Part shown: piece by piece, positions 1 through 12,691 of the stretch
How the letters are laid out: each line of letters begins with the position of its first letter
Numbering within the stretch: the stretch's first letter is position 1
Source: Pseudoroseicyclus aestuarii
GTDB taxonomy: Bacteria; Pseudomonadota; Alphaproteobacteria; Rhodobacterales; Rhodobacteraceae
Direction: 5' to 3'
DNA: 64,000 nucleotides
Assembly: GCF_003217255.1 (NCBI RefSeq)
Contig: NZ_QJTE01000001.1
Coordinates: 248,001-312,000, forward strand
Made by a program: the position numbers and the translations under genes
Notes under the pieces: model-generated
The model's database searches: none
Seen by the model: the letters and a program-made list of their open reading frames with translations, nothing else
Told to the model about the DNA's origin: nothing

Positions 1-1026
1 CAGAAGGAAGAACAGCAGCATGCCCTGGAAGATCTGGATCGCCGCCACCGGCAGCGCCAGCTGCATCTGCGCCAGCTCTCCGCCGATGTACGTCAGCGCC
101 ATCAGGAGGCCGGCGGCAAGGATGCCAAAGGGGTTCAGCCGGCCGAGGAAGGCGACGATGATCGCGGTGAAACCGTAGCCCGCGCCAAAGTCGATCGACA
201 GCCGCCCCGCCGGGCCCGCGACCTCGAACATGCCGGCAAGGCCGGCCAGCGCGCCGGAAAAGCCCATGCAGACCAGCACCAGCAGTCCCGGCCGGACCCC
301 GGCGAAGACGGCGGCCCGCGGCGCGGCGCCGGTCAGGCGGATGCGGTAGCCCAGCTGGTGGCGGGCGAAGATGACCTGTGCCGCGACAACCGCGATCAAT
401 GCCGCCACCACGCCCCAGTGCATGCCGCTGCCGGGCAGGATCTCGAGGTTGGCGGCAGAGGGATATTGCGCGAGGTTCCGGCTGCCCGGAAAGCCGCGCC
501 CCTCGGGGTTGCGCAGCAGGCCCAGCGCCATGGCAGCCAGCAGCGCCTCGGCGACATAGACCAGCATCAGCGAGGTCAGCACCTCGTTCGCGCCGAAGCG
601 CACCCGCAGCACCCCCGGGATCAGCCCCCAGAGCAGCCCGCCCAAGGCGCCCGCCAGCACCATGGCCGGGAACAGCAGCACGCTTTCGGCCGGGTAGGCG
701 GCCAAGGCCACGGCGGCGGCGCAGATCGCGCCGACGATGTACTGCCCCTCGGCGCCGATGTTCCAGATGCCGGCGCGAAAGCCCAGCGACAGGCCGGTGG
801 CGATCAGGATCAGCGGCGCCGCCTTCACCAGAAGCTGCGGGCGCGAGTAGCCGGCATAGGGCCCGAAGAGCGGATCCCAGAAGATCGTGCGGATCGCCTC
901 GACCGGGTCCTTGCCCAGCGCGGCAAAAAGCAGCCCGCCGGCCAGCATCGTCAGCAGGACGGCGATGAAGGGGGTGGCGAGGGCCCAGCCGCGCGAGGGC
1001 TCTCGCCTGCGTTCAAGGCGGATCAT
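1..1026 (-). CDS. BMP-type nucleoside ABC transporter, permease (3' end cut by window edge)
   Basis: Inner-membrane permease of the BPD_transp_2 family (YufP-like), which forms half of the channel of a purine nucleoside importer. Reading the minus strand from ATG 1026 gives 342 residues without a stop, running off the window edge, close to the roughly 360 usual for the family. Visible features are a first hydrophobic segment near residues 18-38, the family motif GIWNIGAEGQ near residue 90, the stretch RFGANEVLTSLM near 140, and GYRIRLTGAAPRAA near 225, followed by further hydrophobic helices. The start overlaps the stop of the ATPase gene by 4 bases (ATGA). A second permease and a substrate-binding lipoprotein would be expected just beyond the edge. 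Family assignment is firm. The substrate (purine or nucleoside) is inferred from the family and from the xdh genes upstream in the same operon. Confidence 0.9.
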   Translation of the reverse strand, partial: MIRLERRREPSRGWALATPFIAVLLTMLAGGLLFAALGKDPVEAIRTIFWDPLFGPYAGYSRPQLLVKAAPLILIATGLSLGFRAGIWNIGAEGQYIVGAICAAAVALAAYPAESVLLFPAMVLAGALGGLLWGLIPGVLRVRFGANEVLTSLMLVYVAEALLAAMALGLLRNPEGRGFPGSRNLAQYPSAANLEILPGSGMHWGVVAALIAVVAAQVIFARHQLGYRIRLTGAAPRAAVFAGVRPGLLVLVCMGFSGALAGLAGMFEVAGPAGRLSIDFGAGYGFTAIIVAFLGRLNPFGILAAGLLMALTYIGGELAQMQLALPVAAIQIFQGMLLFFLL

Positions 1027-2537
1027 CCGGCCTCCTTAAGGTCATGCGCGCCGCCCAGCATCAGGCCGATCTCCTCGAGCGTGAGGCCGCGCATCGGGCG
1101 CGGCGCCGAAAGGCGCCCTTCGTTCAGCGCGCAGAAGCGGTCCGCGATCTCCATCAGCTCGTCGAGGTCCTGGCTGATGACGACGACGGCGGCGCCCTCC
1201 TGCGCGAGGTCGATCAGCGCCTGCCGGATCACCGCGGCGGCGGCGGCATCGACGCCCCAGGTCGGCTGGTTCACGACAAGGCATTCGGGCGCCTGAAGGA
1301 TCTCTCGCCCTATGACGAATTTCTGCAGGTTGCCGCCCGACAGCGCCCGCGCGGCGGTGCCGGGGCCGGGGGTGCGCACGTCGAAGCGGTCGATCACCGC
1401 GCTCGCAAAATCCCGCGCCGCGCCCCAGCGCAGGAAGCCGCGATGCACGAGGCCGCGCCGCTGCGCGCCGGTCAGCATGGCGTTTTCCGTCAGGCTCATG
1501 TCCGGCGCGGCGGCATGGCCCATGCGTTCCTCGGGCGCAGCGCAAAGGCCCAGCGCGCGGCGCGCGTTCGGCCCCATGCGCCCGATCTCGGTGCCCTTTA
1601 GCGAGACCATGTCCGGCGCCACCGTCATCTCGCCCGAAAGGGCGGCGGTCAGCTCGTCCTGGCCGTTGCCGGCAACGCCGCCGATCCCGAGGATCTCGCC
1701 CGCGTGGACCGTTACCTCGATCTCGCGCAGCGGCGTGCCGAAGGCCTGCGGGGCCGGGGCCGAGAGGCCGCGCAGCGCCAGCACCGGCGCGCCCGGCTCG
1801 CGCGCGGCGCCCGAGGGGGCGGCGAAGCTGGCGCCGACCATCTGTTCGGCCATGGCGCGCGGCTCGGTCTCACGCGGGTCGCAGGTGCCGACGACGCGGC
1901 CCTGCCGCAGGATCGTCGCCGCCTCGCAAAACGCGCGGATCTCGCCCAGCTTGTGGCTGATATAAAGGATGCTCACGCCTTCCTCGCGCAGCTGGCGCAG
2001 GGTGCGGAACAGCACCTCGACCTCCTGCGGGGTCAGGACCGAGGTCGGCTCATCCATGATCAGCAGCCGCGGCTCCTGCAGCAGGCAGCGCAGGATCTCG
2101 ACCCGCTGCCGCTCTCCGGCCGACAGCCCGCCGACGGTGCGCGCGGGATCGAGCGGCAGGCCGTAGCTGCGGCTGACCTCGGCGATCCGGTCCGAGAGGG
2201 CGCGCAGGCCGGGTGGATTCTCCATCCCCAGCGCGACGTTCTCGGCCACGCTGAGCGCATCGAAAAGCGAGAAGTGCTGGAAGACCATCGCGACGCCGCG
2301 CGCCCGCGCCTCGCGCGGCTCCGCCGGGTTATAGGGCTGGCCGTCCAGCACCATGCTGCCGCTGTCGGGCTGCACGAGGCCGTAGATCGTCTTGACGAGG
2401 GTGGATTTGCCGGCGCCGTTCTCGCCCAGAAGGGCGTGGATCTCGCCGCGGCCCACGGAAAACGAGATGTCGTCGTTTGCACGGACGCCGGGATAGGCCT
2501 TGCTCAGCCCGCTCAGCGTCAACAGCGCATCCGTCAT
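1023..2537 (-). CDS. BMP-type nucleoside ABC transporter, tandem ATPase (YufO-like)
   Basis: Energises the import system; 504 residues with two ABC domains in tandem, as in sugar and nucleoside importers of the RbsA/YufO type. The first domain has Walker A GENGAGKST near residue 40, signature LSAGERQRVEI near 145 and Walker B LLIMDEPT near 165. The second has a degenerate Walker A (GGVAGNGQDEL), signature LSGGNLQK and a Walker B region reading CLVVNQPTWGVD, where the usual catalytic Asp-Glu pair is altered. ATG 2537 was chosen because the AGGAGAG ribosome site sits just upstream and conserved homology starts there; the frame stays open further upstream but only as shadow sequence. It overlaps xdhC by 4 bases and the permease by 4 bases, so purine oxidation and import appear co-transcribed. 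Confidence 0.92.
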   Translation of the reverse strand: MTDALLTLSGLSKAYPGVRANDDISFSVGRGEIHALLGENGAGKSTLVKTIYGLVQPDSGSMVLDGQPYNPAEPREARARGVAMVFQHFSLFDALSVAENVALGMENPPGLRALSDRIAEVSRSYGLPLDPARTVGGLSAGERQRVEILRCLLQEPRLLIMDEPTSVLTPQEVEVLFRTLRQLREEGVSILYISHKLGEIRAFCEAATILRQGRVVGTCDPRETEPRAMAEQMVGASFAAPSGAAREPGAPVLALRGLSAPAPQAFGTPLREIEVTVHAGEILGIGGVAGNGQDELTAALSGEMTVAPDMVSLKGTEIGRMGPNARRALGLCAAPEERMGHAAAPDMSLTENAMLTGAQRRGLVHRGFLRWGAARDFASAVIDRFDVRTPGPGTAARALSGGNLQKFVIGREILQAPECLVVNQPTWGVDAAAAAVIRQALIDLAQEGAAVVVISQDLDELMEIADRFCALNEGRLSAPRPMRGLTLEEIGLMLGGAHDLKEAG

Positions 2538-3409
2538 CCCGTCCGTCTCTCCTGTTTCACACCGCCGTGAGACAGTAGCGTTGCCACGACCCCGACCGCA
2601 ATGGCCTGCGGGTGCCGTCCGAGAGATGGATCGCCGATCGGGCAGGCGATGCGGGCGATGGCCTCGGCCCCGTGCCCCAGCGCGGTCAGCCTTGCCCGGA
2701 ATCGCGCCGCTTTGGTGGCCGACCCGATCAGCCCGCAGGAGGCGAAGCCATGCCCCAGCAGCGCGTGGCACAACTCGAGGTCGAGCGCATGGCTGCGCGT
2801 CAGGATCAGGTGATCGGCGTCCCGCGGCGCGCGCGCCACCAGCGCCTGCGGCGTGGCCGCCGGGATGGCGGTGACGCCATGGGGCAGGGGATCGGGGAAA
2901 AGCTCGGGCGCGAGATCGACCCATGTGATCGCGATATCCGGCAGCGGCGCCGTGACCTGAACGATCGCCCGTCCGACATGGCCCGCGCCCCAGACCCAGA
3001 GCGGGCGGCGGGGCGAGGCGGAGGGCTCGATGATCCAGCCGTTCTCAAGGCGCGGCGCCGCGCCCGCCGGTAGCGCCGCGGCGCGCGCGGCGAGGGCCGG
3101 GGGCACCGGGCCTTCGGCCATCAGCGGGCGCACCGGGGGCAGGGGATCGGGCAGCGCCTCGAACCGCTCCCAGACCAGCCGCACGGCGCCGCCGCAGCAT
3201 TGCCCCAGCGCCGGGCCCAGCGGGATGCGCGCCTCCTGCGCCGAAGGCCAGCCCGCGAGCATCGCCTGCGCCCGCTCCACCGCCATGAGTTCGAGGGCAC
3301 CGCCGCCGATGGTCCCCTCCTGACCCTCTGCCGTCACCAGCATGGCGGTCCCGGCCTCGCGCGGGGCGGAGCCCAGCGTCTCGAGTACGAGGATGCGGAC
3401 GATGCCCAT
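2534..3409 (-). CDS. xdhC: xanthine dehydrogenase accessory protein XdhC
   Basis: XdhC binds molybdenum cofactor, supports its sulfuration and inserts it into XdhB; it is not a subunit of the mature enzyme. The protein (291 residues from ATG 3409) shows family motifs GSAPREAG near residue 13, GTIGGGALE near 32 and LGPALGQCCGG near 64, then a Rossmann-like C-terminal half with VWGAGHVG near 135. Characterised homologues carry a few more N-terminal residues, and the frame is open upstream into the end of xdhB, so a start slightly upstream is possible; the exact start is less certain than the identity. It follows xdhB after 8 bases and overlaps the ABC ATPase gene by 4 bases. Confidence 0.93.
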   Translation of the reverse strand: MGIVRILVLETLGSAPREAGTAMLVTAEGQEGTIGGGALELMAVERAQAMLAGWPSAQEARIPLGPALGQCCGGAVRLVWERFEALPDPLPPVRPLMAEGPVPPALAARAAALPAGAAPRLENGWIIEPSASPRRPLWVWGAGHVGRAIVQVTAPLPDIAITWVDLAPELFPDPLPHGVTAIPAATPQALVARAPRDADHLILTRSHALDLELCHALLGHGFASCGLIGSATKAARFRARLTALGHGAEAIARIACPIGDPSLGRHPQAIAVGVVATLLSHGGVKQERRTG

Positions 3410-3417
3410 GCCCGCGC

Positions 3418-5826
3418 CTAGCCGCGCGCCCGGCGCACCGCCGCCAGCACCCGCTCGGGCGTGGCGGGGGCGTCGAGCGCCGGTTCCGCCGGGCCGCAGG
3501 CCGCGCAGGCATCCGACAGGGCCAGGAAGGCCGAGATGCCCAGCATGAAGGGCGGCTCTCCCACCGCCTTGGAGCGGTAGATGCTCGCCGCCGGGTTCGG
3601 CTGGTCCCAGAGGGCGACGCGGAAATCGCGCGGCCGGTCCGAGCAGGCGGGGATCTTGTAGGTCGAGGGGGCATGCGTCTTCAGCGCGCCGCGCTCGTCC
3701 CAGACCAGCTCCTCGGTGGTCAGCCAGCCGGCGCCCTGCACGTAGCCGCCCTCGATCTGGCCGATGTCCAGCGCCGGGTTCAGGCTGCGCCCCGCGTCAT
3801 GCAGGATGTCGCAGCGCAAAATTCGGTTCTCGCCGGTCAGCGTGTCGATCGCCACCTCGGTCACCGCCGCGCCATGGGCGAAGTAGAAGAAGGGCCGGCC
3901 CTGTCCCTTGATCCGGTCCCAGCTGAGATCCGGCACCTTGTAAAAGCCGGTGGCCGAGAGGCTGACCCGCGCCTCGTAGGCAATCTGCGCCGCGCGGGCG
4001 AAGCTGATGCGATCCCCGCCCACCTCGACGTGATCCTCGGCAAAGCGCACGGCGCGCGCCTCGCATTGATGCAGGCTAGCCAGCGCCTCGGCCATGCGGC
4101 CGCGGATCGCCTCGCAGGCCGCCTTGGCCGCCATGCCGTTGAGGTCCGAGCCCGAGGAGGCTGCGGTGGCCGAGGTATTGGGCACCTTCTGCGTATCGGT
4201 GGCGGTGATCCGCACGCGGGCCGGATCGACGCCGAAGACCTCTGCCGCGACCTGGGAGACCTTGCGGAACAGGCCCTGTCCCATCTCGGTCCCCCCGTGG
4301 TTCAGGTGGATGGAGCCGTCCTGATAGACATGCACCAGGGCCCCGGCCTGGTTCAGATGCGTCAGGGTGAAGCTGATCCCGAACTTGACCGGCGAGAAGG
4401 CGATCCCGCGCTTCAGCACCGGGCTGCCCGCGTTCCACTCCGTGATCTCGGCCCGCCGGGCGGCGTAATCGCTGGTCTCCAGCAGCCGGTCGGTCATGCC
4501 GTGCAGGACGAAGTCGGTCACTTCCATGCCGTAGGGCGTCGCATTGCGCGTCGCGGGGGCCACGGGCTCTCGCGGCAGGTCCTCGCCTGACCCGCGCGAG
4601 GCGAGGTCGGAATCCTCCGGCGCCTCCTGCCAGGTCTCGCCGGGCGCGACCTCCAGATGCGGGTGGCCCTGCTCGCCTTCGGTCATCGGCGCGTAGTAGT
4701 TCCGCCGCCGCACCTCCACCGGGTCGAGGCCAAGGTGCCGCGCGATCCGGTCCAGCGCCGCCTCGATGCCCAGCACACCCTGCGGCCCGCCGAAGCCGCG
4801 GAAGGCGGTGGCCGATTGCATGTTGGTCTTCAGGCGGTGCGAGGTGATGCGCGCGCTCGGCAGCAGGTAGGCATTGTCGGCATGCAGCATCGCCCTGTCG
4901 GCGACCGCCAGCGACAGGTCCTGGCTCCAGCCGCAGCGCGCGTATTGCGTGACGTCGAGGCCCTCGATCCGCCCCTCACCGTCGAAGCCGACCTCCCAGT
5001 CGATGCGGAAGTCATGCCGCTTGCCGGTGACGATCATGTCGTCGTCCCGGTCATAGCGCATGCGGCAGCTGCGCCCCGTCAGATGCGCCGCGATGGCGCA
5101 GGAGACCGCCAGCGCATTGCCCTGGCTTTCCTTGCCGCCGAAGCCGCCGCCCAAGCGCCGCGTCTCCACACGCACGGCGGCCATCGGCAGGCCCAGCGCA
5201 TCGGCGACCTTGTGCTGGATCTCGGTCGGATGCTGGGTGGAGGAGGCGACATGCATCCCGCCATCCTCCTGCGGGCTTGCGAGCGCGGCCTGCCCCTCGA
5301 GGTAGAAGTGCTCCTGTCCACCCATCTCGATCCGGCCCTGCAGCCGGTGCGGCGCGCCCATGATGGCGCCGGAGGCATCGCCCTTGGTCCAGACGCGCGG
5401 GCCATCCTCGAAGCGGCTGTCCGCCTCGAGCGCCTGCTCGATGGTCAGGATCGGCGGCTCCTCGGCGATCTCGACCCGGCCCAGCCGCGCGGCCTTGCGC
5501 GCCTCGAGGTGGCTTTCGGCCACCACAAGGAACAGCGGCTGGCCGATGAAATGCACGGCCTTGTCGGACAGCAGCGGCTCGTCATGGGCGCCGGGCGCGA
5601 CATCGACCGGGCGCGGCAGGTCGGCGGCGGTCAGCACCATGACGACACCGGGTGCGGCGCGCACCGCGTCCAGGTCCATCTTCGTGATCCGGCCCCGCGC
5701 GACATGGCTCAGCCCGAAGGCGAGGTGCAGCGCGCCCGCCGGGGCGGGGATGTCATCGACGTAGCGGGCCTGCCCGCTGACATGCAGCGGCCCGCTGTCG
5801 TGCGGCAGTGCCTTGCCGACGCTCAC
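3418..5826 (-). CDS. xdhB: xanthine dehydrogenase, molybdopterin-binding large subunit
   Basis: Catalytic subunit that hydroxylates hypoxanthine to xanthine and xanthine to urate in the cytoplasm, passing electrons to XdhA. It is 802 residues long (the R. capsulatus protein is about 777). The N-terminal a/b hammerhead starts [19 protein letters not shown]; molybdopterin motifs follow: GGGFGGKE near residue 225, [10 protein letters not shown] near 340, HGGTEMGQG near 505, and KAVGEPPF near the C-terminus, whose Glu757 corresponds to the catalytic base of this family. The region between the hammerhead and second domain (residues about 400-425) is acidic and poorly conserved. The start overlaps the xdhA stop by 4 bases (ATGA), and xdhC follows directly. 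Confidence 0.96.
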   Translation of the reverse strand: MSVGKALPHDSGPLHVSGQARYVDDIPAPAGALHLAFGLSHVARGRITKMDLDAVRAAPGVVMVLTAADLPRPVDVAPGAHDEPLLSDKAVHFIGQPLFLVVAESHLEARKAARLGRVEIAEEPPILTIEQALEADSRFEDGPRVWTKGDASGAIMGAPHRLQGRIEMGGQEHFYLEGQAALASPQEDGGMHVASSTQHPTEIQHKVADALGLPMAAVRVETRRLGGGFGGKESQGNALAVSCAIAAHLTGRSCRMRYDRDDDMIVTGKRHDFRIDWEVGFDGEGRIEGLDVTQYARCGWSQDLSLAVADRAMLHADNAYLLPSARITSHRLKTNMQSATAFRGFGGPQGVLGIEAALDRIARHLGLDPVEVRRRNYYAPMTEGEQGHPHLEVAPGETWQEAPEDSDLASRGSGEDLPREPVAPATRNATPYGMEVTDFVLHGMTDRLLETSDYAARRAEITEWNAGSPVLKRGIAFSPVKFGISFTLTHLNQAGALVHVYQDGSIHLNHGGTEMGQGLFRKVSQVAAEVFGVDPARVRITATDTQKVPNTSATAASSGSDLNGMAAKAACEAIRGRMAEALASLHQCEARAVRFAEDHVEVGGDRISFARAAQIAYEARVSLSATGFYKVPDLSWDRIKGQGRPFFYFAHGAAVTEVAIDTLTGENRILRCDILHDAGRSLNPALDIGQIEGGYVQGAGWLTTEELVWDERGALKTHAPSTYKIPACSDRPRDFRVALWDQPNPAASIYRSKAVGEPPFMLGISAFLALSDACAACGPAEPALDAPATPERVLAAVRRARG

Positions 5827-7307
5827 GAGCCCAGCTCCAGCACCGAGACGGGCGCCCCGCCGGCCTGCGCGAGATAGCGTAGCAGCAGCCCCTGCGCCGC
5901 CTCCATCCGGTAGCCGGAGGAGGCGCGCATGTCCGTCAGCGGCGCAAAGTCACGCTCCAGCGCGGGCAGGGCCGCCTCCACAGTCTCGGCGTCGAAGCGC
6001 TGCCCCTCCAGCGCCGCCTCCAGCGCCGCCGCCCGCTTCGGGATGCCCGCCATGCCGCCGAAGGCGATGCGCGCGGAGCGCACGTGGCCGCCCTCGATCG
6101 CCAGGTTGAAGGCGCCGCAGACCGCCGAGATATCCGAATCGAAGCGCTTGGAGATCTTCCAGACCCGGAATCCCGGCGCCTCGGCGGGCAGCGAGACCGC
6201 CTCGACGAATTCCCCCGCTTCGCGGTCTTGCTTGCCGTAATCGATGAAGAAATCCTCCAGCGCGATCTCGCGCCGCGCCTCGCCCTGCCGCAGGTGCAGC
6301 CGCGCCCCCAGCGCGATCAGCGCCGGCGCGTTGTCCCCGATGGGCGAGGCATTGGCGAGGCTGCCGCCGATCGTCGCGGCGCTGCGCACCTGCAGGCTGC
6401 CGTAGCGGCGGATCATCTCGGCATAGCTGGGGTAGGGTCCCGCCAGCACGCCCAGCAGCCGTTCCATAGTCACGCCCGCACCGATGCGCAGCCAGCCCTC
6501 CGCTTCCTCGATCCCCTGCAGATCGGTGCAGCCGTTCAGAAAGGCGACCTGCGGCAGCTCCCGCAGCCCCTTGGTCACCCAAAGCCCGACATCCGTCGCC
6601 CCGGCGACAAGCGTGGCCTCGGGATGCGCGACGTACCACTCGGCCAGTTCCTCGGCACTGCGAGGCAGAAAGACAGCCTGCTTACCCACCCGCGCCCCGC
6701 TGCCGCCCGCCGCTTCCGGCTCGTAGGCAGGCCGCCCGGCCGGGCCTTCAGGTGCATCCACCTCTTCATGTTTCTCCAAATACTCAAATCCGCCGCCAGA
6801 GGCCCGCGACCCCTTCAGGCCCCGCAGCGCCTCGGCATCCGCCGCGACCCAGCCCGGCACCGGCGCGCCTTCCGCTGCCTCGGCGGCCCGGACGATCGGT
6901 GCATAGCCGGTGCAGCGGCACAGGTTGCCGGCCAGCACGTCGTCGTGATCCCGCCGCCCCTGCGCATGGGCCGCGGCCATCGACATCACGAAGCCCGGCG
7001 TGCAGAAGCCGCATTGGCTGCCGTGATGGGTGACCATGGCCTCCTGTACCGGGTGATCGCCGCCCAGCCCCTCGACGGTGCGCACCGCCCGCCCCTCCAA
7101 CTGCGGCAGAAGCAGGATGCAGGCGTTCAGCGGGCGCGGGCCGTCCTCTCCGGTGACCATGACGGTGCAGGCACCGCAATCGCCCTCGTTGCAGCCCTCC
7201 TTGGTGCCGGTCAGGCCGCGCGTCTCGCGCAGCCAGTCCAGCAGGGTGCGGGTGGCCGGCCCCTCGGCCTCGACCGGCCGGCCGTTGAGCAGGAATGAAA
7301 CGGTCAT
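5823..7307 (-). CDS. xdhA: xanthine dehydrogenase, iron-sulfur/FAD small subunit
   Basis: Electron-transfer subunit of xanthine dehydrogenase. Of 494 residues, 1-80 form a plant-type [2Fe-2S] ferredoxin domain (Cys39, Cys44, Cys47, Cys63), about 85-160 the second [2Fe-2S] helical domain (Cys99, Cys102, Cys130, Cys132), and from about 208 a CO-dehydrogenase-flavoprotein-like FAD domain ([26 protein letters not shown]). It is about 30 residues longer than the R. capsulatus XdhA, and the surplus lies in the linker at about 165-207. Residues 169-182 of that linker ([14 protein letters not shown]) are the translation of a repeat also found between genes elsewhere in the window. ATG 7307 was chosen because homology starts at MTVSFLLNG; upstream codons are non-conserved. 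It is the first gene of the xdh operon. Confidence 0.95.
   Translation of the reverse strand: MTVSFLLNGRPVEAEGPATRTLLDWLRETRGLTGTKEGCNEGDCGACTVMVTGEDGPRPLNACILLLPQLEGRAVRTVEGLGGDHPVQEAMVTHHGSQCGFCTPGFVMSMAAAHAQGRRDHDDVLAGNLCRCTGYAPIVRAAEAAEGAPVPGWVAADAEALRGLKGSRASGGGFEYLEKHEEVDAPEGPAGRPAYEPEAAGGSGARVGKQAVFLPRSAEELAEWYVAHPEATLVAGATDVGLWVTKGLRELPQVAFLNGCTDLQGIEEAEGWLRIGAGVTMERLLGVLAGPYPSYAEMIRRYGSLQVRSAATIGGSLANASPIGDNAPALIALGARLHLRQGEARREIALEDFFIDYGKQDREAGEFVEAVSLPAEAPGFRVWKISKRFDSDISAVCGAFNLAIEGGHVRSARIAFGGMAGIPKRAAALEAALEGQRFDAETVEAALPALERDFAPLTDMRASSGYRMEAAQGLLLRYLAQAGGAPVSVLELGS
6761..6803 (-). repeat. intergenic-type repeat copy embedded in frame in xdhA
   Basis: On the coding strand of xdhA this 43-base segment starts GCCTCTGGCGGCGGATTTGA and continues through GTATTTGGAGAAACATGAAG. 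It matches the pattern of the intergenic copies at 63054 (GCCTCCGGCGGGGATATTTT, then GAAAGAGAAGAAAG) and 47211 (same tail GAGAAGAAAG). It begins exactly on a codon boundary (codon 169) and leaves xdhA open. The lower GC of the segment stands out from the surrounding coding sequence. Confidence 0.6.
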
Positions 7308-7368
7308 GATGCTGACCCGCCGCCTTACCGGTTGTCCTTGGGTCTCGCGCGCCCTCGATGCGGCGTAG

Positions 7369-7671
7369 AGGGCGGGCCCCGTTCCCGCGATCAAACGCGA
7401 GGGGGCGCCGCTTGGCAAGGGCGGGAACGCCGCGCCGGGGGAACCATCGGTCAGCACGCGACCCAACAGCATCGGCACGATCACCGATTTCGTGGCGATC
7501 CCCGGCGGCCGCCTCCTCTGCGTTCTGGTCGAGACAGAGGACCGGACCGTCGCACTGCCGTGGCAGCTGATGAAGGTCGCGGCAGGCGCGGTCTCTGCGA
7601 CGCAGACGGTGGCGGTGCTCAGGGGCTCGGACCGCTTGGCCGATCTGGCCAAGACGCTGCAGGCCGGCTGA
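7369..7671 (+). pseudogene. PRC-barrel-like reading frame without a usable start
   Basis: Between the divergent xdhA and dnaE genes one plus-strand frame stays open from after the TAG at 7366 to the TGA at 7669-7671 and shows strong G/C bias at third codon positions, as expected of coding DNA here. From about 7450 it encodes a PRC-barrel-like pattern: [20 protein letters not shown], then [12 protein letters not shown], ending [14 protein letters not shown]. No ATG, GTG or TTG precedes the conserved first strand; the only in-frame initiator, GTG 7492, would remove it. Either the 5' end has been lost, which makes this a gene remnant, or an unusual start such as ATC 7390 is used. The PRC-barrel assignment rests on pattern similarity alone. 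Confidence 0.45.
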
Positions 7672-7741
7672 CCCGCGGGGAAGCGCGCCCTGCGGCAGGT
7701 TGCCCGTTTCCCCGCCCGCCGGGCGGGATTAGACAGGGGCC

Positions 7742-11266
<3,525 letters not shown>

Positions 11267-11372
11267 CCCGGCTCGGCGCCGGGTCGCGCAGTCGCCGGCG
11301 CCGCGGGTGACTCTGCGGCGCATCCGGTCTAGATCGCTCGGCACCGCAGCAAGGATCTGCCGAGGACGCGTG

Positions 11373-12059
11373 ATGAAATCCCTGACAGCCGGGTTCGCCG
11401 GCACTGCCCTCTGCCTCGCCCTGGCGGGCTGTGCGCAGGATCCGCTCCGCGACGTCGAGCGGCTGAGCGAGGTGCCGCTGGGCGAGGAGGGCACCGCCGC
11501 CGCTGCCATCCCCGCCGAGGACGAGCGGGGCGAGGCGCCGCTTCTGCTGAGCCGGATCTTCTCCGGCACCCTCGATGCCGGCAACGATTTCGCCCCCGCG
11601 ACCGAAAGCGGTCCTGTCGCCTTCGGCGAGGCGCGGCCGGTCTGCGGGCTGGACGCGGCGCAGCTGGGCACCGCCGTGGCGCAGCAATCGGGCTACGTGC
11701 TGCACGATCCGACGCCCGGCGAGACCGGCCTGCACCGGCAGTACGTCACCGGCTTTGCCGACGGCTGCCCGCGCGAGGTCATGGCGGCGCTGGGCGTGTT
11801 CGGCGATGTCGGCACGCACGAGGTCATCCGCTACGGCGATGGCGCCACCGACGGCTGGAGCCCGGCCGATACCGCCTATGAAGAGCTCAAGGCCCGGGTC
11901 TGCCGCGTGAACAGCGGCCAGCCCTGCGGCGGGCGGATTGATCGCCTTGCGCGGGAAACCGCCTTTCTCACCCTTTATGCCGCATTCGGCGATACGGGCC
12001 AGCATGCCGAACTGCTGTTGCATGATGGCACCGTTCTCGCCGGAGGCGTAAGTCCCTGA
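11373..12059 (+). CDS. putative lipoprotein, unknown function
   Basis: Encodes 228 residues with a clear lipoprotein signal: a short basic start, a hydrophobic run and the lipobox LALAGC (Cys20), so it is probably anchored in the outer membrane or facing the periplasm. Four further cysteines (in PVCGL, DGCPR, RVCRV and QPCGG) could form disulfides. I do not recognise a functional domain; the spacing of cysteines and the length are typical of lipoproteins annotated as hypothetical in Rhodobacteraceae. ATG 11373 was chosen because the signal peptide begins there, with GAGG upstream; the frame is open further upstream inside the dnaE end without meaning. No operon partner is evident. Confidence 0.8.
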   Translation: MKSLTAGFAGTALCLALAGCAQDPLRDVERLSEVPLGEEGTAAAAIPAEDERGEAPLLLSRIFSGTLDAGNDFAPATESGPVAFGEARPVCGLDAAQLGTAVAQQSGYVLHDPTPGETGLHRQYVTGFADGCPREVMAALGVFGDVGTHEVIRYGDGATDGWSPADTAYEELKARVCRVNSGQPCGGRIDRLARETAFLTLYAAFGDTGQHAELLLHDGTVLAGGVSP

Positions 12060-12232
12060 GGGCGGCACGTATTTCGCCTTTTGTTTAAACGATGTGCCTT
12101 TTCTTGGCCTTTCGCCGGTGATTGCCGCACAGTGGGGCAGGTTCCGGGGACAGCTGGCGCTTGCGACCCGCCAGCGGTGTCTCTAACCCGCAAGATGTAT
12201 CGCCCGAACAGTCCACCGATCGGAGTCGGCTC

Positions 12233-12688
12233 ATGTTAGAGTACAAGGAAGAGGCGCATGGCGCGGCTCTTGAGGATTTCCTCTGTTTCGCCGTCTATTC
12301 GACCGAGCATGCGCTGACGCAGCTCTACCGGCCCCTTCTTAGCGGGGTCGGCCTGACCTACCCGCAATACCTCGTGATGACCCTGCTGTGGGACCACGAC
12401 GCCCGCTCCGTGGGGGAGCTCGGCCGTGCGCTGCAGCTGGATACCAGCACGCTTACCCCGATGCTCAAGCGGCTGGAGACGATGGAGCTTGTGCGCCGGA
12501 GCCGCGACAGGCGCGACGAGCGCGTGGTGCGCGTCTCGCTGACGCCGGACGGCGCTGCACTGCGCGAGAAGGCGCGCGAGATCCCCTCGCGGGTGCGCAC
12601 CGCGCTCGACATGACCGAGAGCGAGCTGCGCGCCCTCAACACCCAGCTGCTGACGCTGCGCGACCGGATCAGGGCCGCGACCGACTGA
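12233..12688 (+). CDS. ohrR: MarR/OhrR-family peroxide-sensing repressor
   Basis: A 151-residue winged-helix regulator. The N-terminus has the OhrR hallmark LEDFLCFAVYS, with the single reactive cysteine at Cys18, followed by TYPQYLVMTLLW and the DNA-binding wing (LDTSTLTPMLKRLE, then RSRDRRDERVVRVSLT). In this family oxidation of the N-terminal Cys by organic hydroperoxides releases DNA and derepresses the peroxidase gene ohr. No ohr gene is next to it, so the target must be elsewhere. ATG 12233 has GGAG seven bases upstream; an earlier in-frame ATG at 12122 lacks homology. The 170-base upstream region contains the AT-rich palindrome GTTTAAAC at 12083-12090, a candidate self-operator. The gene symbol is by family; function is inferred. 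Confidence 0.85.
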   Translation: MLEYKEEAHGAALEDFLCFAVYSTEHALTQLYRPLLSGVGLTYPQYLVMTLLWDHDARSVGELGRALQLDTSTLTPMLKRLETMELVRRSRDRRDERVVRVSLTPDGAALREKAREIPSRVRTALDMTESELRALNTQLLTLRDRIRAATD

Positions 12689-12691
12689 TCC

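Noticed and set aside
7711-7727. GC-rich hairpin CCCGCCC/GGGCGGG just before dnaE
   Set aside because: A 7-bp stem with a 3-base loop and no T-run; such short GC palindromes are common by chance at this composition.
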